Source: Sordaria brevicollis
Lineage: Eukaryota > Ascomycota > Sordariomycetes > Sordariales > Sordariaceae
Length of the DNA: 64,000 nt
Assembly: GCA_033439795.1 (NCBI GenBank)
Contig: JAUTDP010000004.1
Coordinates: 2,046,001-2,110,000, forward strand
Direction: 5' to 3'
Shown: positions 10,402-23,050 of the stretch, piece after piece
Numbering within the stretch: the first letter of the stretch is position 1
Layout: the number at the start of each line of letters is the position of its first letter
Notes under the pieces: model-generated
The model's input: only the letters and a program-made list of their open reading frames with translations
What the model was told of the DNA's origin: nothing
The model's database searches: none
Made by a program: the position numbers and the translations under genes

Positions 10402-12899
10402 ATGTCCGCGTTACGCTCTTGGTTCCGCGGGTCGTCCGCACCCTCAAAACAATCATCCAAGGCGCCAAGCACTGCGCCTAGCCCGGCTGCCAGTTCTACT
10501 TCCCTGCGCGACCACTTACATCTCCATGGACGGCCCAGAACCGCTTCCATCAACGCTGCCCAGCAGGAGGCAAACAATATCGAAGATGCCATGGCAGCGG
10601 TAGCACTGATCATGAACGACGACATTGACGGAGCGGAAGCCATGCTGCGCTTGCGCGAAGATGCCTCGACCTTCCACCAGCTCGGTCTGGGCGTGTCGAC
10701 ATTCTTGAGGAGTATCCTGGGTTTCGAAAAGGAGATCATGAACGAGACGACGCAGAGGCTGGGAGAGACGGAAACACGGGCATGGAACGACATGAAGAAG
10801 GCCCAGAAAGAGGCGGAGAAGCACGGGGTGTACGCTGGTTCGGTATATCCCCAGGGACACGCATCGGGAGGAAGCCACATTTACCCTCCGGGCTCTGAGT
10901 TTGCGCTTGTGAACGCGGAGGCCCAGCTTATGGGCGCCGTGGTGGCTGTCATGCACGAGAGTCTGACGGAAGCGATCAAGGGATTCTACAAGCTGAGGAA
11001 GGCGTATGCGACTTTGGACGGTATCATGAACTCTGAACTGCTTTATCTGCAGACATTGGAGAAGAAGGGTATCACAACGAGCGCAAGGTCAACAAAGACG
11101 AGTCTGGACAAGATGCCTGGTGCATTTAGCGACTCGGAATTTGCTAGCCTCGAGAACTCGAAGGGCGCAAACACGCCTTCGCAAAACGGTGCAGCCGCAG
11201 GGCCTTCGGATGCCGCCAAAGAGTCCTCCGTTCCTCAGACACCAGCTTCAGCATCGGCTTCTAACGTAGCTAAGACTGTTGCTGACGCAGAGATACTCAA
11301 CGAGAAATTGGGCCATCTCCAACTCGACACAGATGCGGCCAGCGTGCAAAGCGTGCCCCAGAATGCTTCGCCAGAAGTCTCAACACCATCAACCCCCCAA
11401 TTCTCCCACCTAGACCAGCTGAACAAGTTCGGCGCCGACCGTTCCCTCTTTAAATCACCCGTCGACATCTTCGTCCACAGCGGCGCCAGCATGTGCTTCG
11501 GCATCCTGCTACTCATCATCTCCATGGTTCCCCCAGCCTTCTCCCGCCTGCTTTCAGTAATCGGTTTCAAAGGCGACCGCGACCGCGGCGTGCAAATGCT
11601 CTGGCAATCAACCAAATACAACAACATCAACGGCGCCATGGCCGGCCTCGTTCTCCTCCAATACTACAACCTCTTCCTCGGATTCGCCGACATCCTCCCC
11701 TCCGAGCTCGACATCGCGCAGCATTCTAGGTCCGCAACAGGCGGCGCCGAGATCGAAGCCGTCGGCTACCCGCGCGAAGAATGCACCGCCCTTTTGGCTG
11801 AAATGCGCCAGCGCTACCCCGACTCGCGCCTCTGGCGCCTCGAAGAAGCGCGCGTCATGGCCAACAGCCGTCGCATCGAAGAGGCACTCGCCATGCTGGC
11901 TGCCAACAGCGACTCCAAGATGCGGCAAATCGCCGCGCTCAACAATTTCGAGCTGAGCATGAACTCCATTTACGCTCTGGAATTCGCATCCGCCCCCGCG
12001 CACTTCCTCAAGTGCGTCGAACTAAACAGCTGGAGTCACGCGCTCTACTATTACCTAGCCGGTTGCGCCGAACTGGAGCAGTACCGCGATTTGTTCCACG
12101 CTGGTCAGGGCTCAAGTGACCAGGCGCGAAAGCACAAAAAGTTGGCTGAGGAGTATTTCCGCAAGGCGCCCACGGTGGCTGGCAAGAAGCGGTTTATGGC
12201 GAAGCAAATGCCTTTTGAGGTGTTTGTGCTGCGCAAGCTGCAAAAGTGGGAAGAGCGCGTCAAGACCTACGGATTGGATTTGGCGGATGTTATTTGTGTG
12301 TCTCCCGCTATTGAAATGATTTACTTGTGGAACGGCAGCAAAAGGATGCCGGCTCATTTGCTCGAGAAGGCAAGGGCGTATCTGGCTTGGGAACGCTGCA
12401 CGGCGCCAGCGGAGAAGGGACTTCCCGCAAAGGTGAAGGCGGCGGAGCAGGATGAGGTTGCTATTGGATTGTTGGCTGAGTCGGCTTTGTTGAGACAGTT
12501 GGGTAAGGGGAAGGAGGCGAGGAAGTTGGTGGAGCCTCTTTTGGGTGTTGATCGGTATGTCTTTTCCGACCCTTTCCCTCATCTTTCCAAGGGGGGTGTG
12601 CTAATGATGTTGTCTACAGAAATGTCTTCAAAGGCCCTACAAGAGATGACTACTGCGGCGCCGCAGCCCATTACGAAGTCGCGGCCGTTGCGTGGATGGA
12701 GGTTTGCAACCCCGAGGCTTGGCCATCAGTAGAAGAAGAAGTGGAAGCCTTCCGCAAGCAAAAGACGGACGAGTGCCAGCTTTACTTGGACAAGGTGTCC
12801 AAGTGGGACGGCTTCGTGCTGGATGCGCGGTTTGGTATGAGGGTGCAGGCGGGTATTGATAGTGTGAGGTGGTTGAAGGGGAAGAAGGGGTGGAACTGA
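10402..12899 (+). CDS. Iml2-like TPR protein (inclusion body clearance)
   Basis: Exons 10402-12554 and 12620-12899 give 810 aa. The second exon is joined at GAT CG|A and keeps the frame to the stop. The protein has a Ser/Pro-rich N-terminus, a helical block with the DUF3808/Iml2 features ([20 protein letters not shown], then [20 protein letters not shown]), a disordered linker at about 230-340, and an all-helical C-terminal half built of TPR-like repeats. Yeast Iml2 is an outer-mitochondrial and cytosolic protein involved in clearing inclusion bodies through lipid droplets. The function here is inferred from family membership. The initiator ATG is the first in frame, directly followed by a basic, Trp-containing segment. 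Confidence 0.88.
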
Positions 12900-14200
12900 G
12901 CCTAAGGACTTCTGTCTTAGTTTTCCCGGCTCTTGGTCATTTGGAAGGGTGTGGTTGGTGTACGATTGTTATCTGCATCTGGTCACGATTAAAGTGTTGC
13001 GAATGGGTTCTTTAAACATCGCATAGAAAGGGCGTGTAAAGGGCGTGTAAAGGGCGCGAACTGGCGTGAAAGGGCGTGTAAAGGGATCAAAGCGGGCGGG
13101 TCGGCTATTTGTGTTTTTTTTTTTTGCTCTCTCTCTATCAGTTTATGGGTTAACCTGGAATTTCGGACTCTTTGGGTGCTACAGTATTAGATCGCGATGT
13201 GTACTGCACAGCGAGTTTTGGTGTTTGTGTGTGCATATCGCCATTCGGTTCATGTCTATTTTGGTCATTCGAAATTTTGGGTACGGCAGGTAGGGTTTAT
13301 ACATGTCACATACATATAGGAAAGAACATACGGAAAACGGAAGGATCGATCGGCTTGATTTTCAATGGGAGACATTCACTTGGTTATGAGGACCTTGATG
13401 ACCTCGAATGTCGGGACCGACGGACACATCCTGTTGGGTTCCTGCCAGAAGAAGCCAGCCGCACCTGCCTTACTCAGGCTACCCGGTTCCCACCTTGAGG
13501 AACAAAATCGGGAAATGCAAGGAAGGAACCACCCGGAAGACTTTGAAGACCTTCGTTTGTTTCTGGGCTGCCCGTGGAGAGGCTTCGTTCTCACCTTGGG
13601 AATACCCTCACCAGCAGGTAGCTGATTCTGCCCGTGTTCACCGCCATTCACAATCTTATCTACAGTTGCCGGCCGGCAGCGGCACAGGCGGCAAGGACGG
13701 CAACAACCCCGGTTCGACGTCATAGGCCACGATGATTCCAGCGCTGGCATGAGAGCTGTCAAGCTTTTGTTGACTTGTGTAACACGGGCAACCAGCAATA
13801 AACTCAGAGTATAGTCAGGGATCTCAATGTGAAGAGAGCTTCAACGCCTGAGAGCGAATCCCTTCATATTCACAGAAAATTATTGCTATGATACCGAGTA
13901 ACAATTCTGACCTGTAACATGCTCAGCTCCAGTCTCCACACGACACGTTGAATGGTCAGCTTCAGCTAGTTACAGCGCATCAACTCAACTCACATTTTGA
14001 CCCAAAGCTCCCCTCCCAAAAAGTCAACACAACCCCTCTTTCTCAGCCCACATTTTGAACCCCTCGAATCTTTGAAAATCTTCAACTCCTTTGGGACTTA
14101 GAACACCAAACATCACCGGATGTAAACAACCCCATCATCCTCCAGTCTCACCAACTTCCGGCCCTTGACAAACCACCAAGCTTGAGCTTGTCAAGAAAAA
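12900..14200. other. Intergenic with 3' minisatellite
   Basis: Contains the Iml2 3' region and the leader of the desaturase-like gene. Apart from the short tandem repeat at 13027-13086 I see no structure, and no credible gene. Confidence 0.5.
13027..13086 (+). repeat. Short G-rich tandem repeat
   Basis: An 11-base unit close to AAAGGGCGTGT is repeated about four times, with one degenerate copy (GGGCGCGAACTGGCGTG) in the middle. It lies about 130 bases after the Iml2 stop, so it may be transcribed in the 3' untranslated region. Confidence 0.8.
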
Positions 14201-15574
14201 ATGGCCTCCCTCCTCAACCTCCCCTTCGTCTCCTACCTCCTGCCCTCCTCCATGACGGCCTGGTCAACCTCTCTCAACCTCTTATTCTTCTACATGACCT
14301 GGACCACCTTGGTCCTCAGCCAATCGCCCTTCAAGCTCGAGATCCTCGGCACGCTCGCCATCCGGTTCGTCTTCTGGTTACTACCGTCGCTGGTCTTTCT
14401 GGGATTCGACACGCTTTGCCCGGGCATATCGGTCTCGTTGAAATACAAGGGCGCTGTGGACTTGCAAGATCGCGATGTTCGCACGCATGTGAGGAGTATC
14501 GGGATGGGATTGGTCAACCTTTTGGTGTCGACGGCTGTTCAAGCGTTGGTTTCTTTGGGGGTGAGCGCGGTGTTTAAGACGCCGGTTTTCAGGACTACGA
14601 CTACGTTGCCGCTGCCGTGGCAGATGGCGAAGCATGTGGCTGTTTTGTATTTGATGAGGGAGGTTTTGACGTACTGCATCCACCGGTTTATACTACACGC
14701 CCAGCCGGACTCTTCCTCATCGAAGCGTAGCTCGTCACTCAGCAACCGTTTGACGGATTTACACATTCGATACGCCCACGCCAACAACCCCCCTTCTGTC
14801 TCTTCCACCACCAGCAGCTGGCGCAAAACTGCCGCGCCCTCGTTACAACCCTCTCAACCAACACCTTTGACGCTCTTAGCAGATCACCCCCTCCCTTCCC
14901 TCCTCCACCGTTTTGTTCCTCTCTACGTCCCCCCGCTTCTTTTGTCTCTCAGCTTTCACATCTCCCCCTTGTTGGTACCTTATATCCCCATCTCGTTGAT
15001 TCCCTCCTCCACTCACCACCTCCACCTTTTGACGCTGCACCTTTTTACCATTTTGGTAACGCTGGAAGAAACACTCAGTCTGGCGGGGTATACCACCTTG
15101 CTAACGCTGGTTCCGATCCCGGGGATTTTGTTAAGCGGGGTGGCCAAGAGGCAGGGGAGACATTTTGGTACTGTGGAGGGAATGAAGGGACGGAGTGGGA
15201 ACTTTGGTGCTTGGGGGGTTATTGATTTGGTGCTGGGGACGAGACTACTTAAAGATGAGAGTAGGGGAGAAGGGGCGGTGGTGGTGGAGGGGGATGTGAA
15301 GGGTAGTGGGGGTAAGAAAAGCAGAACAAGCAAGAAGGAGACGACAGGTGGTGATGCGGCGCCGGCGAGGAAGACGAGGACGAGTTCGAGAAGGACACAG
15401 AGGGAGGATCTGAGTAAGAGTCTGGAGGATGAGTTGAAGCAGGTTGCTGAGGGGTTGAGAGAGGTTGGAGAAGGGTTTGTGGATGGGATCAAGGAGTTTG
15501 GGGAAGGGATGGGGGTGAGGAGGAGTGGAAGGATTAGGGAGAGGAGTAGTAGGGCTGGGTCGGTCATGAGGTGA
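14201..15574 (+). CDS. Fatty-acid hydroxylase / sterol-desaturase superfamily protein
   Basis: Single exon, 457 aa. The N-terminal 190 residues carry about four hydrophobic segments. The region from YCIHRFILH (about residue 163) through DLHIRYAHAN, ADHPLPSLLHRFVPLYVP, a histidine-rich helix and EETLSLAGYTTL to GNFGAWGVIDLVLGT follows the order of a Pezizomycotina branch of the fatty-acid hydroxylase superfamily. The classical di-iron histidine boxes are imperfect: the first reads HRFILH with one extra residue, and the last (RQGRHF) lacks the HH pair. Enzyme activity is therefore uncertain. The C-terminal 100 residues are basic and low in complexity (Lys, Arg, Ser, Gly) and are probably a cytosolic tail. 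It would sit in the ER membrane if it acts like its relatives. The start ATG follows an A-rich stretch and fits a first membrane segment. Confidence 0.78.
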   Translation: MASLLNLPFVSYLLPSSMTAWSTSLNLLFFYMTWTTLVLSQSPFKLEILGTLAIRFVFWLLPSLVFLGFDTLCPGISVSLKYKGAVDLQDRDVRTHVRSIGMGLVNLLVSTAVQALVSLGVSAVFKTPVFRTTTTLPLPWQMAKHVAVLYLMREVLTYCIHRFILHAQPDSSSSKRSSSLSNRLTDLHIRYAHANNPPSVSSTTSSWRKTAAPSLQPSQPTPLTLLADHPLPSLLHRFVPLYVPPLLLSLSFHISPLLVPYIPISLIPSSTHHLHLLTLHLFTILVTLEETLSLAGYTTLLTLVPIPGILLSGVAKRQGRHFGTVEGMKGRSGNFGAWGVIDLVLGTRLLKDESRGEGAVVVEGDVKGSGGKKSRTSKKETTGGDAAPARKTRTSSRRTQREDLSKSLEDELKQVAEGLREVGEGFVDGIKEFGEGMGVRRSGRIRERSSRAGSVMR

Positions 15575-18500
15575 GGTGCTCGGTAAGAGTGGATGAAGTA
15601 TGAAGTTGTATGATGATGATGGATAATGGATGATGGATGATGTTTACGACTGGGTGGTCTTCTTTTGGAAAAGTTTTGGTTTCTTGACGGGTTTCTGGAT
15701 ATCCCGTAGCTGCCGTGCGGTTGCTTCGGCCTTGGACATAAAAAGTTGATTCTTTGACAATTCGGCTATCTGGTGGTTGATTTACGGTTTCTTCGGCTGT
15801 CGACATGAAACAGTCGATGGTTCTTCAACGATTCGGATATCCGGTGGCTGGCTTACGGGTTCCTCGGGTCTCGTTCGTTGCACCTACTCCAAGATTCAGC
15901 CAGATAGACGTGCATTTTTGAAAATATCGCGATGATATCAGCGATGGTGTCCGAACATCCAGACGCTGCACGTCATAACCCCCTCTCTAATGCCAAGTTC
16001 AAGCAAGTTGGCCCAGGCGGCCCAAGCAGTTCACAAGAGCACATCACAATAGCTCCCCATGCTCGTTCCCATGGCCCATATGCCGTGCCCCTCTCCTCAC
16101 AATGCCGAAAGCTTTCCCACTCTTCCCCCACCTACCGACCAACCGAAAACGATATCCAAGAAGTTCAATCTCGGGTAGCCTTCCCGACCCATTATTTCGT
16201 CTGGTTTCGTCTCAACTTGTTCTCTCTCGTTCCTGGTTCCTGGTCTCCCGGTTCCCGCGGCCGTTGGAGCACGGACTGCCGGTAATAATGGACGGAAGCG
16301 GGAATGATCTGGATATGGGAGCAAGGAAAGTCCTTGTTTTAACTCAGTTTCGAACTTTGTGGTCGTTCCTTGTTGGTGGTTATGTTGTTGCTTTTTACCG
16401 TTCGAGAGGCTCAGGGTCGGTTAGACAGGCAGATTAGTAGATTTAAATCTTGCTTCTGTGGTTGAATCTTGTTGCTTTCCCAACGGTGACGCTGAGCTTC
16501 ATCTTGTCATCCCTTACCTAGCTACGTCCTCTTGCTTTTGACAATAGTGCGGGTGACCATCCGTCATATAGACCAGGGAGTCCAAACCAGGAAATTTGTT
16601 CCACCCGTTTTCTAGAAGCTTTCATCTTTTCTTCTCTCTCGCTTCCTTGGTGAACCTGGTCACGACGAACGGGTTCGGGTCCGGTGGATAGAAAGCTCAA
16701 GCCACATGCTTCAAGGGGCCCTGGTCACTTCCAGTGCTGTGTGTACCGAGAGAAGTAAGAAAAGAGGTTGCACCTCATTTTGTTCGCCTTACCTTGCCGA
16801 GCTTGTGAAGTTCTTACCGTGCTGTTCCTTGATGGTGGTGCATCCCGTTTATCCGAGGGACGAGTCTCAATGATGATTCCTTTGGAAAGATGTCGAGGTT
16901 CTGTAAGTGGTCGTTATCGTTGTCTCATATGGATAGCTGTTGCTATCCAAATCTGGAAATCCTGGCGTTGCCAACCTCCCACCTACAGACCCAATGTCTC
17001 GGAACAGAGGGTCAACATATTTGAGCCCAACTTGAGATCGCGGAGAAGGAGGCCGGCGTCCGGCGAATCTCAAAAGCCTAGGTTTAAAAGTCTAGGGCCC
17101 AAGGGGTTGGGACTCGGGAAAGTGGAAAGGGATGGGTGATTGGAGGCAACTGGGTTGAAGTTGTCAAAAAAGGGAATGGAATATTCAGGGGCAGCACGCG
17201 GTTTTCAGTGGATGTCCAGGGCAGAAAGGGAGCCAAAAACGAAAAGACAGGGAAAAGATGATTGAGATGATGGATGGAGGGGTCGGTGCACGCTAAGATA
17301 AGGCAAGAACAAGTCCCTGCGTCTTTCTTTCCCAGACGGGAATCTTCCCCGGTGGTGATACAAGATCCAATTTCAATGGGATGGTGTGTTAGGGAAATGT
17401 GTGGTGGGAAGGCGGCTGACACTAACAGACTGGCTGTACCAGGGTTGGGAGATGGGGAGCTTTGGTTGGGAAAGAGCTTTCCACCACTGCATGTGAAGAG
17501 CTCTGTGCGCATCCAATACTCCTGCAAATCATCCCATGTTTCCAAGTATCGTTCCCTTGAAAGTCACAGATCCTCATCTTGCGGTTTTTCTCTCTCTCAA
17601 AAGGAAGTAATGAACCCTCCCTCCAGCTCATCCTGTTGGATGGACGATTGATGAGGTGAGCAGTGAGCAAAGTCTTGAACCACAAGGAACCACAAGCTTT
17701 TTACAGGTCCCCACTATCACCGGCAATATCAGTGGTACCTGCAGGACACAGCATTGCGGTAACCCACTGACACTGCATCACCAAAATCTTGGAAGCGAAT
17801 GCATTCAAAATCATTGGAGCGCATTGGAGGGTTCTTTGGAGGGTCACAGCACGGCAACGGGGACTTTGAATGGACGTCACAAGCACCAATCCCACATTGA
17901 AGAAGAGGGTCATCATCCCACAAGGTTTCCATCCATTTGGCGAATTGGGTCCAATACCTTTTCTCTTTTCGCTCTTTTTCCAATTCCACCCCCCTTGTGT
18001 GAACCACTGTCCGGGATTAGGGTTCATAGAGATTTGAAGCTGTGTCCGGGGTTGCAGTTCAGATTCGGCGAGACTCGATCTCTTCTTTGGGATTCGGAGA
18101 GAGTCTTGGAGTCTGGCACTTTTTTTTCTCTCTCTCATCTAATCTTGTTCCTTTTCCAACTCTTTTGTTCACTCCTTCAGACGACGATATCGATATGGTT
18201 TGAGGAGGGAAACAGAACACACCCTCTCTTACTCGACAAACACCATATCGATGCCAACTACCTCAACCTAATATCCTCCCTCTTCGCTACGATACCCGGT
18301 GCTTCGAATTGGCCTTTACGAGAAGCAGATCGCACTCTAATCACCATCTAATACACCAACCTGAACAGTATCTCTAACTCTTAATACTTATTTACCTAAT
18401 AACCCTCCCACGACGACAGCATCAACATATCGACGGCTTGTGACTTTTTGCGACAAACTTGGATCTCGATTGGTCCCAACACCGAACAAAGTTTGCCATC

Positions 18501-18825
18501 CATCCCGCCTCATCGGCTCAGCCCAATTCGCTTGGACAGTACCTGCAGACGCAAAGTTGATTGCTTGCTTATGCAGCGCAGCGACCTGCAGCAACGGGAT
18601 AAGGTCATGGTCCAGAGAGTCGGGAGTAGTGCGAGCATAACCAGGACGAAAAGCAGCAGCTGTTACCAAGATCGACGAACCATATAGCGACTCTGAGACA
18701 TTCCAATATACGCACGAGTCGTTACACTGCCGCTCCCAACTAAGAGAGAGGAGACGTCCCCAGCCGCCCGCCATAACCAAACTCCGACAGGGACAGACAG
18801 ACCATAGCCGTCGACGTCGACCACA
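15575..18825. other. 3.2-kb gene-free stretch, probable long leader
   Basis: Open frames (for example 17656-18351 on plus) start on non-ATG codons, have no domains and overlap others on the opposite strand. The last kilobase is CT-rich and CA-rich and probably belongs to the promoter and untranslated leader of the alpha/beta hydrolase gene. I found no tRNA or rRNA. Confidence 0.45.
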
Positions 18826-21800
18826 ATGCCATCAATAATAGAGCAGCAGCAGCCGTCCGGGCAGCAGCACCTGTCCGAGTCGGCTGCCTACTTGGCAGAA
18901 GCACCCCCTATCCCCCGTCGATCCCGCGAACGAGACCGTATTCGAAACCTCTTTGACAGCGAAACCAAGTCGGGGACAACAAAAGACGAAACGGAAAAAC
19001 CAAGTGGACAAACATCGAGTTGGAGGCAAACATTGGAAAACCACCGGAGAGATCCCAACCGAACCCCCGAACGAAAAGACAAAGAAAAAGACCGACGCAC
19101 CGACCACGCGTCCGCCGCTGATAACGCTGGAAACGTTAACTTTAACGCTGCCAGCGCCAACAACGCCAACCCCAACAACCGAGACAGGGATCCCGACCGA
19201 CCTGCACCACCAATCCGACCCGCCTCTCCTGAGGTCATCTCGTCCCTCATCACCTCTCTCTCCACCATATCGCGCCCGCTGAGCACCCATTTCGAGTCGC
19301 CCTTCTATCTCGAGCCCATAGGCCTGACCAGCCCCATCGGCCTCTCCTTCAACGAATCCCCCACCCAAAAGACCGGCGGTTCGTTCGGTGTCGACTACGG
19401 CGCATACTCCAAGCCTGCAGACAGCCAGTGGAACAACGAAGATGTCCCCGTAGACCAGGCCACTGCAAGCCCTCCCGTTGTCCGGACTGGCAGATCTCGC
19501 CCTACGTCAAAGATATCCGTGTCCTCCAAGGGCGCAAAATCACCAAAGAGCCCGGCACACACGCGCGAACCCTCGGGTCTGAGGAGCTTGCTTTCGCGCG
19601 GTAGCAGCAGCGCACTGTCGCGATCGTCAAGCAAGGCCTCCCTTGCATCTGGAGTCGAAAGCATTGGCAAGGTCAGCATCGAGCGAGGAAGCGAACCGGT
19701 TTCTCCGGTGGGACCCGACCCCAAACCACTGCGCCGACAGAAATCCGCCGATAGTTGGAATTGGAGGTCAGCCGGTCGTAGTCAACGCGGGTTGATGTAC
19801 ATGAGCAGCAAGGAGAGATTGAAAGAACAAGAAGTTGAAAAGAACAAGAGAGCGAGCGTTATTGGTATCTCGGCACTAGCTGGAACTTCAACAACGGGAC
19901 TGGTTGGAAACGGCACGACAAGTGGAAGCTCGACACCTCGTCTTGATCCGTTTTCGGTTGAGAGCATCATCAGTGAGGAGCCAGGAAACGACACTCCACT
20001 GACGCCCAAGTTGTCAACCGAGTGGGAACCTCCAAGCGGTTTTGGAAGCTCACCACCAGGTATCCCAACTAGGGAGTCATCCTTGAGGAGGCCACAGAAC
20101 CCCAAGCGGTCGTCTACCAGGGCGTCGCGCATTTCGAGGAGGGATAGCGATACTGGCGCAAACGACACCATCCACGAACTCGAGGAGTACCCCAGCGAAC
20201 CCCCCGAGCCACGCACCGAGAAACCAAAACGACGCGAGAGGAAGGCGCTGGACCCATTACGGCTCTCTGCAGACTTGCATGTGAAACCAGCATTATCAAC
20301 ACCTGTGGTCAACATGTTCTCAGAGCACGAAACCGATGATGTTGCGCCATCACCCGCGATTGCCCAGTCACGGCCCCAGGACCGCGATGCGGACCCCAAA
20401 TCGAAACGAAAATCGGCCTTCTTGAACCCGGACTCTTTGGTTGGTAACGGTGACAGTAACGGGAACGGCGATGTAAAAGCCAAGCGAGCCAGCAGTAAGC
20501 TAAAACGACTCTCTGGAGCCATCAGACCTGGAACTGGAAATCCTGACAAATCTTCTTCGACAGAGGGAATTGGACCGCATGTGACATACGAAAGGCCAAG
20601 GAGTGCAGACAGCATCGACGACGCTGTGGAAGCTTACCTATGTAGTCCCCGACTGAGCCAAAAGATCCGACACCCGCAGACGGGCCGCGTAATCAGCTTC
20701 AGCGAAGTGGGCGATCCGAACGGGAGTGCCGTCTTTTGCTGTGTGGGTATGGGTCTGACGAGGTACATCACGGCGTTCTACGACGAGCTGGCTTTGACGT
20801 TGAAGCTCCGGATGATCACCCCTGATAGACCTGGAGTGGGCGATAGTGAGCCTTATAGTGATGGCAACACTACGCCATTGAGCTGGCCTGGTATGTACTC
20901 TTCTTGTGGTACCGGGGTGTTTAATGCTAACGGTCAGCAGACGACGTCTATGCGATATGTCAAGCCCTCAAGATCACAAAGTTCTCAATTCTCGCTCACT
21001 CCGCTGGCGCCATCTACGCCTTGGCTACGGCACTACGCATGCCTCAGCATATCCGAGGGAAGATCCATCTCCTCGCGCCTTGGATCCCACCATCACAGAT
21101 CAACGTCATCGGCGGTGGTTCTCAAAATCCCCTACCACCCACCAACGCCATCCCAACCAGCCAAAAAATCCTCCGAGCCCTACCAACACCCATCCTCAAA
21201 GTTGCCAACAGCAACTTCATGGCCGCCACCAGCTCCAGCATCACCTCCTCCCTACCCAAACAAAAACGCGCCAAGCGCGACAAGAAGAAGGACAAATCCT
21301 CCTCCCTCGGAATCATCGAAAACAAGGACTCCGACCGCCCCGCCACCTCCTCCGGCATCATCCACACCCCTACCTCCACCGAAGCAGCAGACGAAAACAT
21401 GGACCGCATCCGTCCCACCATCACCAACTCCAACAAGGGCATCGGTGCCAACGGGCACCGTCACACCCGCTCCAAATCTACCAACCTAGCGGGAATCGAC
21501 GAATCAACCCCCAACCGCCACTCCACTCTTTCCGATTCAGACATCGCCGCCGCCCTAGCAGAAGCAGAACGAGAACGGCAACAAGCCTACGACCACCGTC
21601 TTACACACGCCATTTGGCAACTCGCTACAACAGGCGCCAACCCCGCCGTCGACCTCTTAGTCTGCCTTGAGAGGCGGCACACAATCGGCTTCCGCTACGT
21701 CGACATTACCCGCCCCGTAATCATCCACCACGGCTCCCGCGACACGCGCGTCCCAGTAGAAAACGTCAAATGGCTAGGCAAAATGATGCGTCGTTGCGAA

Positions 21801-22073
21801 GTCCGCATCCTCGAGGGCGAAGGACATGGATTGATGGCATCAGCGCAGGTGATGGGTGGGGTGTTGATGGAAGTTAGTAGGGAGTGGGAAGAATGGGGAC
21901 GGGTTACCGGGCAGAATCCTGGGCAACTAAGTCACTCCGAAAGGGGATTGAAGAATGCGGAAGGGGGTGGAAAGGGACAGGGACATAGGAGGGGCACGAT
22001 GGATCGGTTGGGGATGAGTATGGGGATGAGCTTTTCGTTGGGTGGGGGGAGTAGGGCTGATCTTAAGGAGTGA
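18826..22073 (+). CDS. Large alpha/beta hydrolase fold protein
   Basis: Exons 18826-20890 and 20941-22073 give 1065 aa. Residues 1 to about 600 are disordered, rich in Ser, Pro, Arg and Lys. The hydrolase fold starts near residue 605: a strand and oxyanion region (FSEVGDPNGSAVFCCVG), PDRPGVGDSEPY, then across the 50-base intron a nucleophile elbow LAHSAGA (Ser near 707), an acid in HHGSRDTRVP (Asp near 956) and a histidine in EGEGHGLM (His near 985). All three triad residues are present, so an active lipase or esterase-type enzyme is likely. A second low-complexity insert (about residues 760-890) separates the nucleophile from the acid. The substrate is unknown. The long N-terminal extension suggests regulation or localisation by phosphorylation. 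The splice restores DDVYAICQALKI in frame. Confidence 0.82.
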
Positions 22074-23050
22074 GCGCCCCGGGTGAGGTTCACATGGGGC
22101 TGTGCTCTGACTCGTTGGCTTCACTGCTTTGTCGCCGTTTCTTAACAAGGCTGTATTGGGCCATAGCCTGGATATTTGTTTGCTTCGGTCGGTGGAGGGC
22201 ATGGTTGGCTAAGACAAGGTGGGCAAGGATCTTGCATCAACGGCTCCTTTTCTTCTCTGTTTCACATCTTCCCTTTTCAGCTTCCTCTTACTTAACCATC
22301 ATGGAATGACCATGGATGACCCTCACGCAACGTCAGCACTTTCTATATCACATCATATCATGTCTCTCTACTTTTTTTCTTTCTATATCTTGTCTTGATA
22401 TCCCCCCCTTTTGTTTTACTTAAATAGTCGGTTGGGTCTTAGAGGATGGTGAGGGAGAAAAGCTTTTGTATACTATACTAGTAGTAATGTCCAATTTGGT
22501 AATGCGAGCGAGTGCCTCAAAGGGAGGAAGAGTTAGGATATCATGCTAGAAAGAGCCGGAAGAGAGGGTGGAGGAAAAGGGGAATACAAAAGACATTGCG
22601 ATGTCTTGATCACCCAAAGGGCTTCCAGTCCCGCTCTGCTTCTTCATCTTGATGATATTTTGTGGGTTGTTTACTTGCTTTTAACGATGTAGTGAAAGGG
22701 TATCATTCTCCTTGGCTATGCTCTATACTTCTTAAGGTAGGGTATTCAGTTCCCCTTCTTCTTTTCGATTTAGCTCAGAGACTAACAAATCCGACTCTAG
22801 GTGCCGTGGATGTCAAAAGGGGGTTCGTCTGCAGAGAGGCCTCTTCAATCATGCCAACTCCTACTGGGATGACGCCAGGCAACACCAGACCTCTTCCCAC
22901 ACATCCAAGCCAGCCAGTAAAGCAAAATCATGCAATCGTCGCCACATTTCCACCGCTTGTTCCACGTCCAGCCCAAAAACATTGCATGATCAGCGCCAAC
23001 AAGACGCCCCTGCCAATGACACAGAAGTCTTCCCGTTCTGTCCCATCACC
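22074..23050. other. Intergenic, convergent 3' ends
   Basis: The hydrolase (plus) and the basic-tail protein (minus) end toward each other. T-rich and AG-rich tracts only; no gene supported. Confidence 0.45.

Noticed and set aside
17656..18351. 231-codon plus-strand frame before the alpha/beta hydrolase.
   Set aside because: No ATG start at its head, no recognised motif, and strong overlap with a frame on the opposite strand. It fits untranslated leader better.
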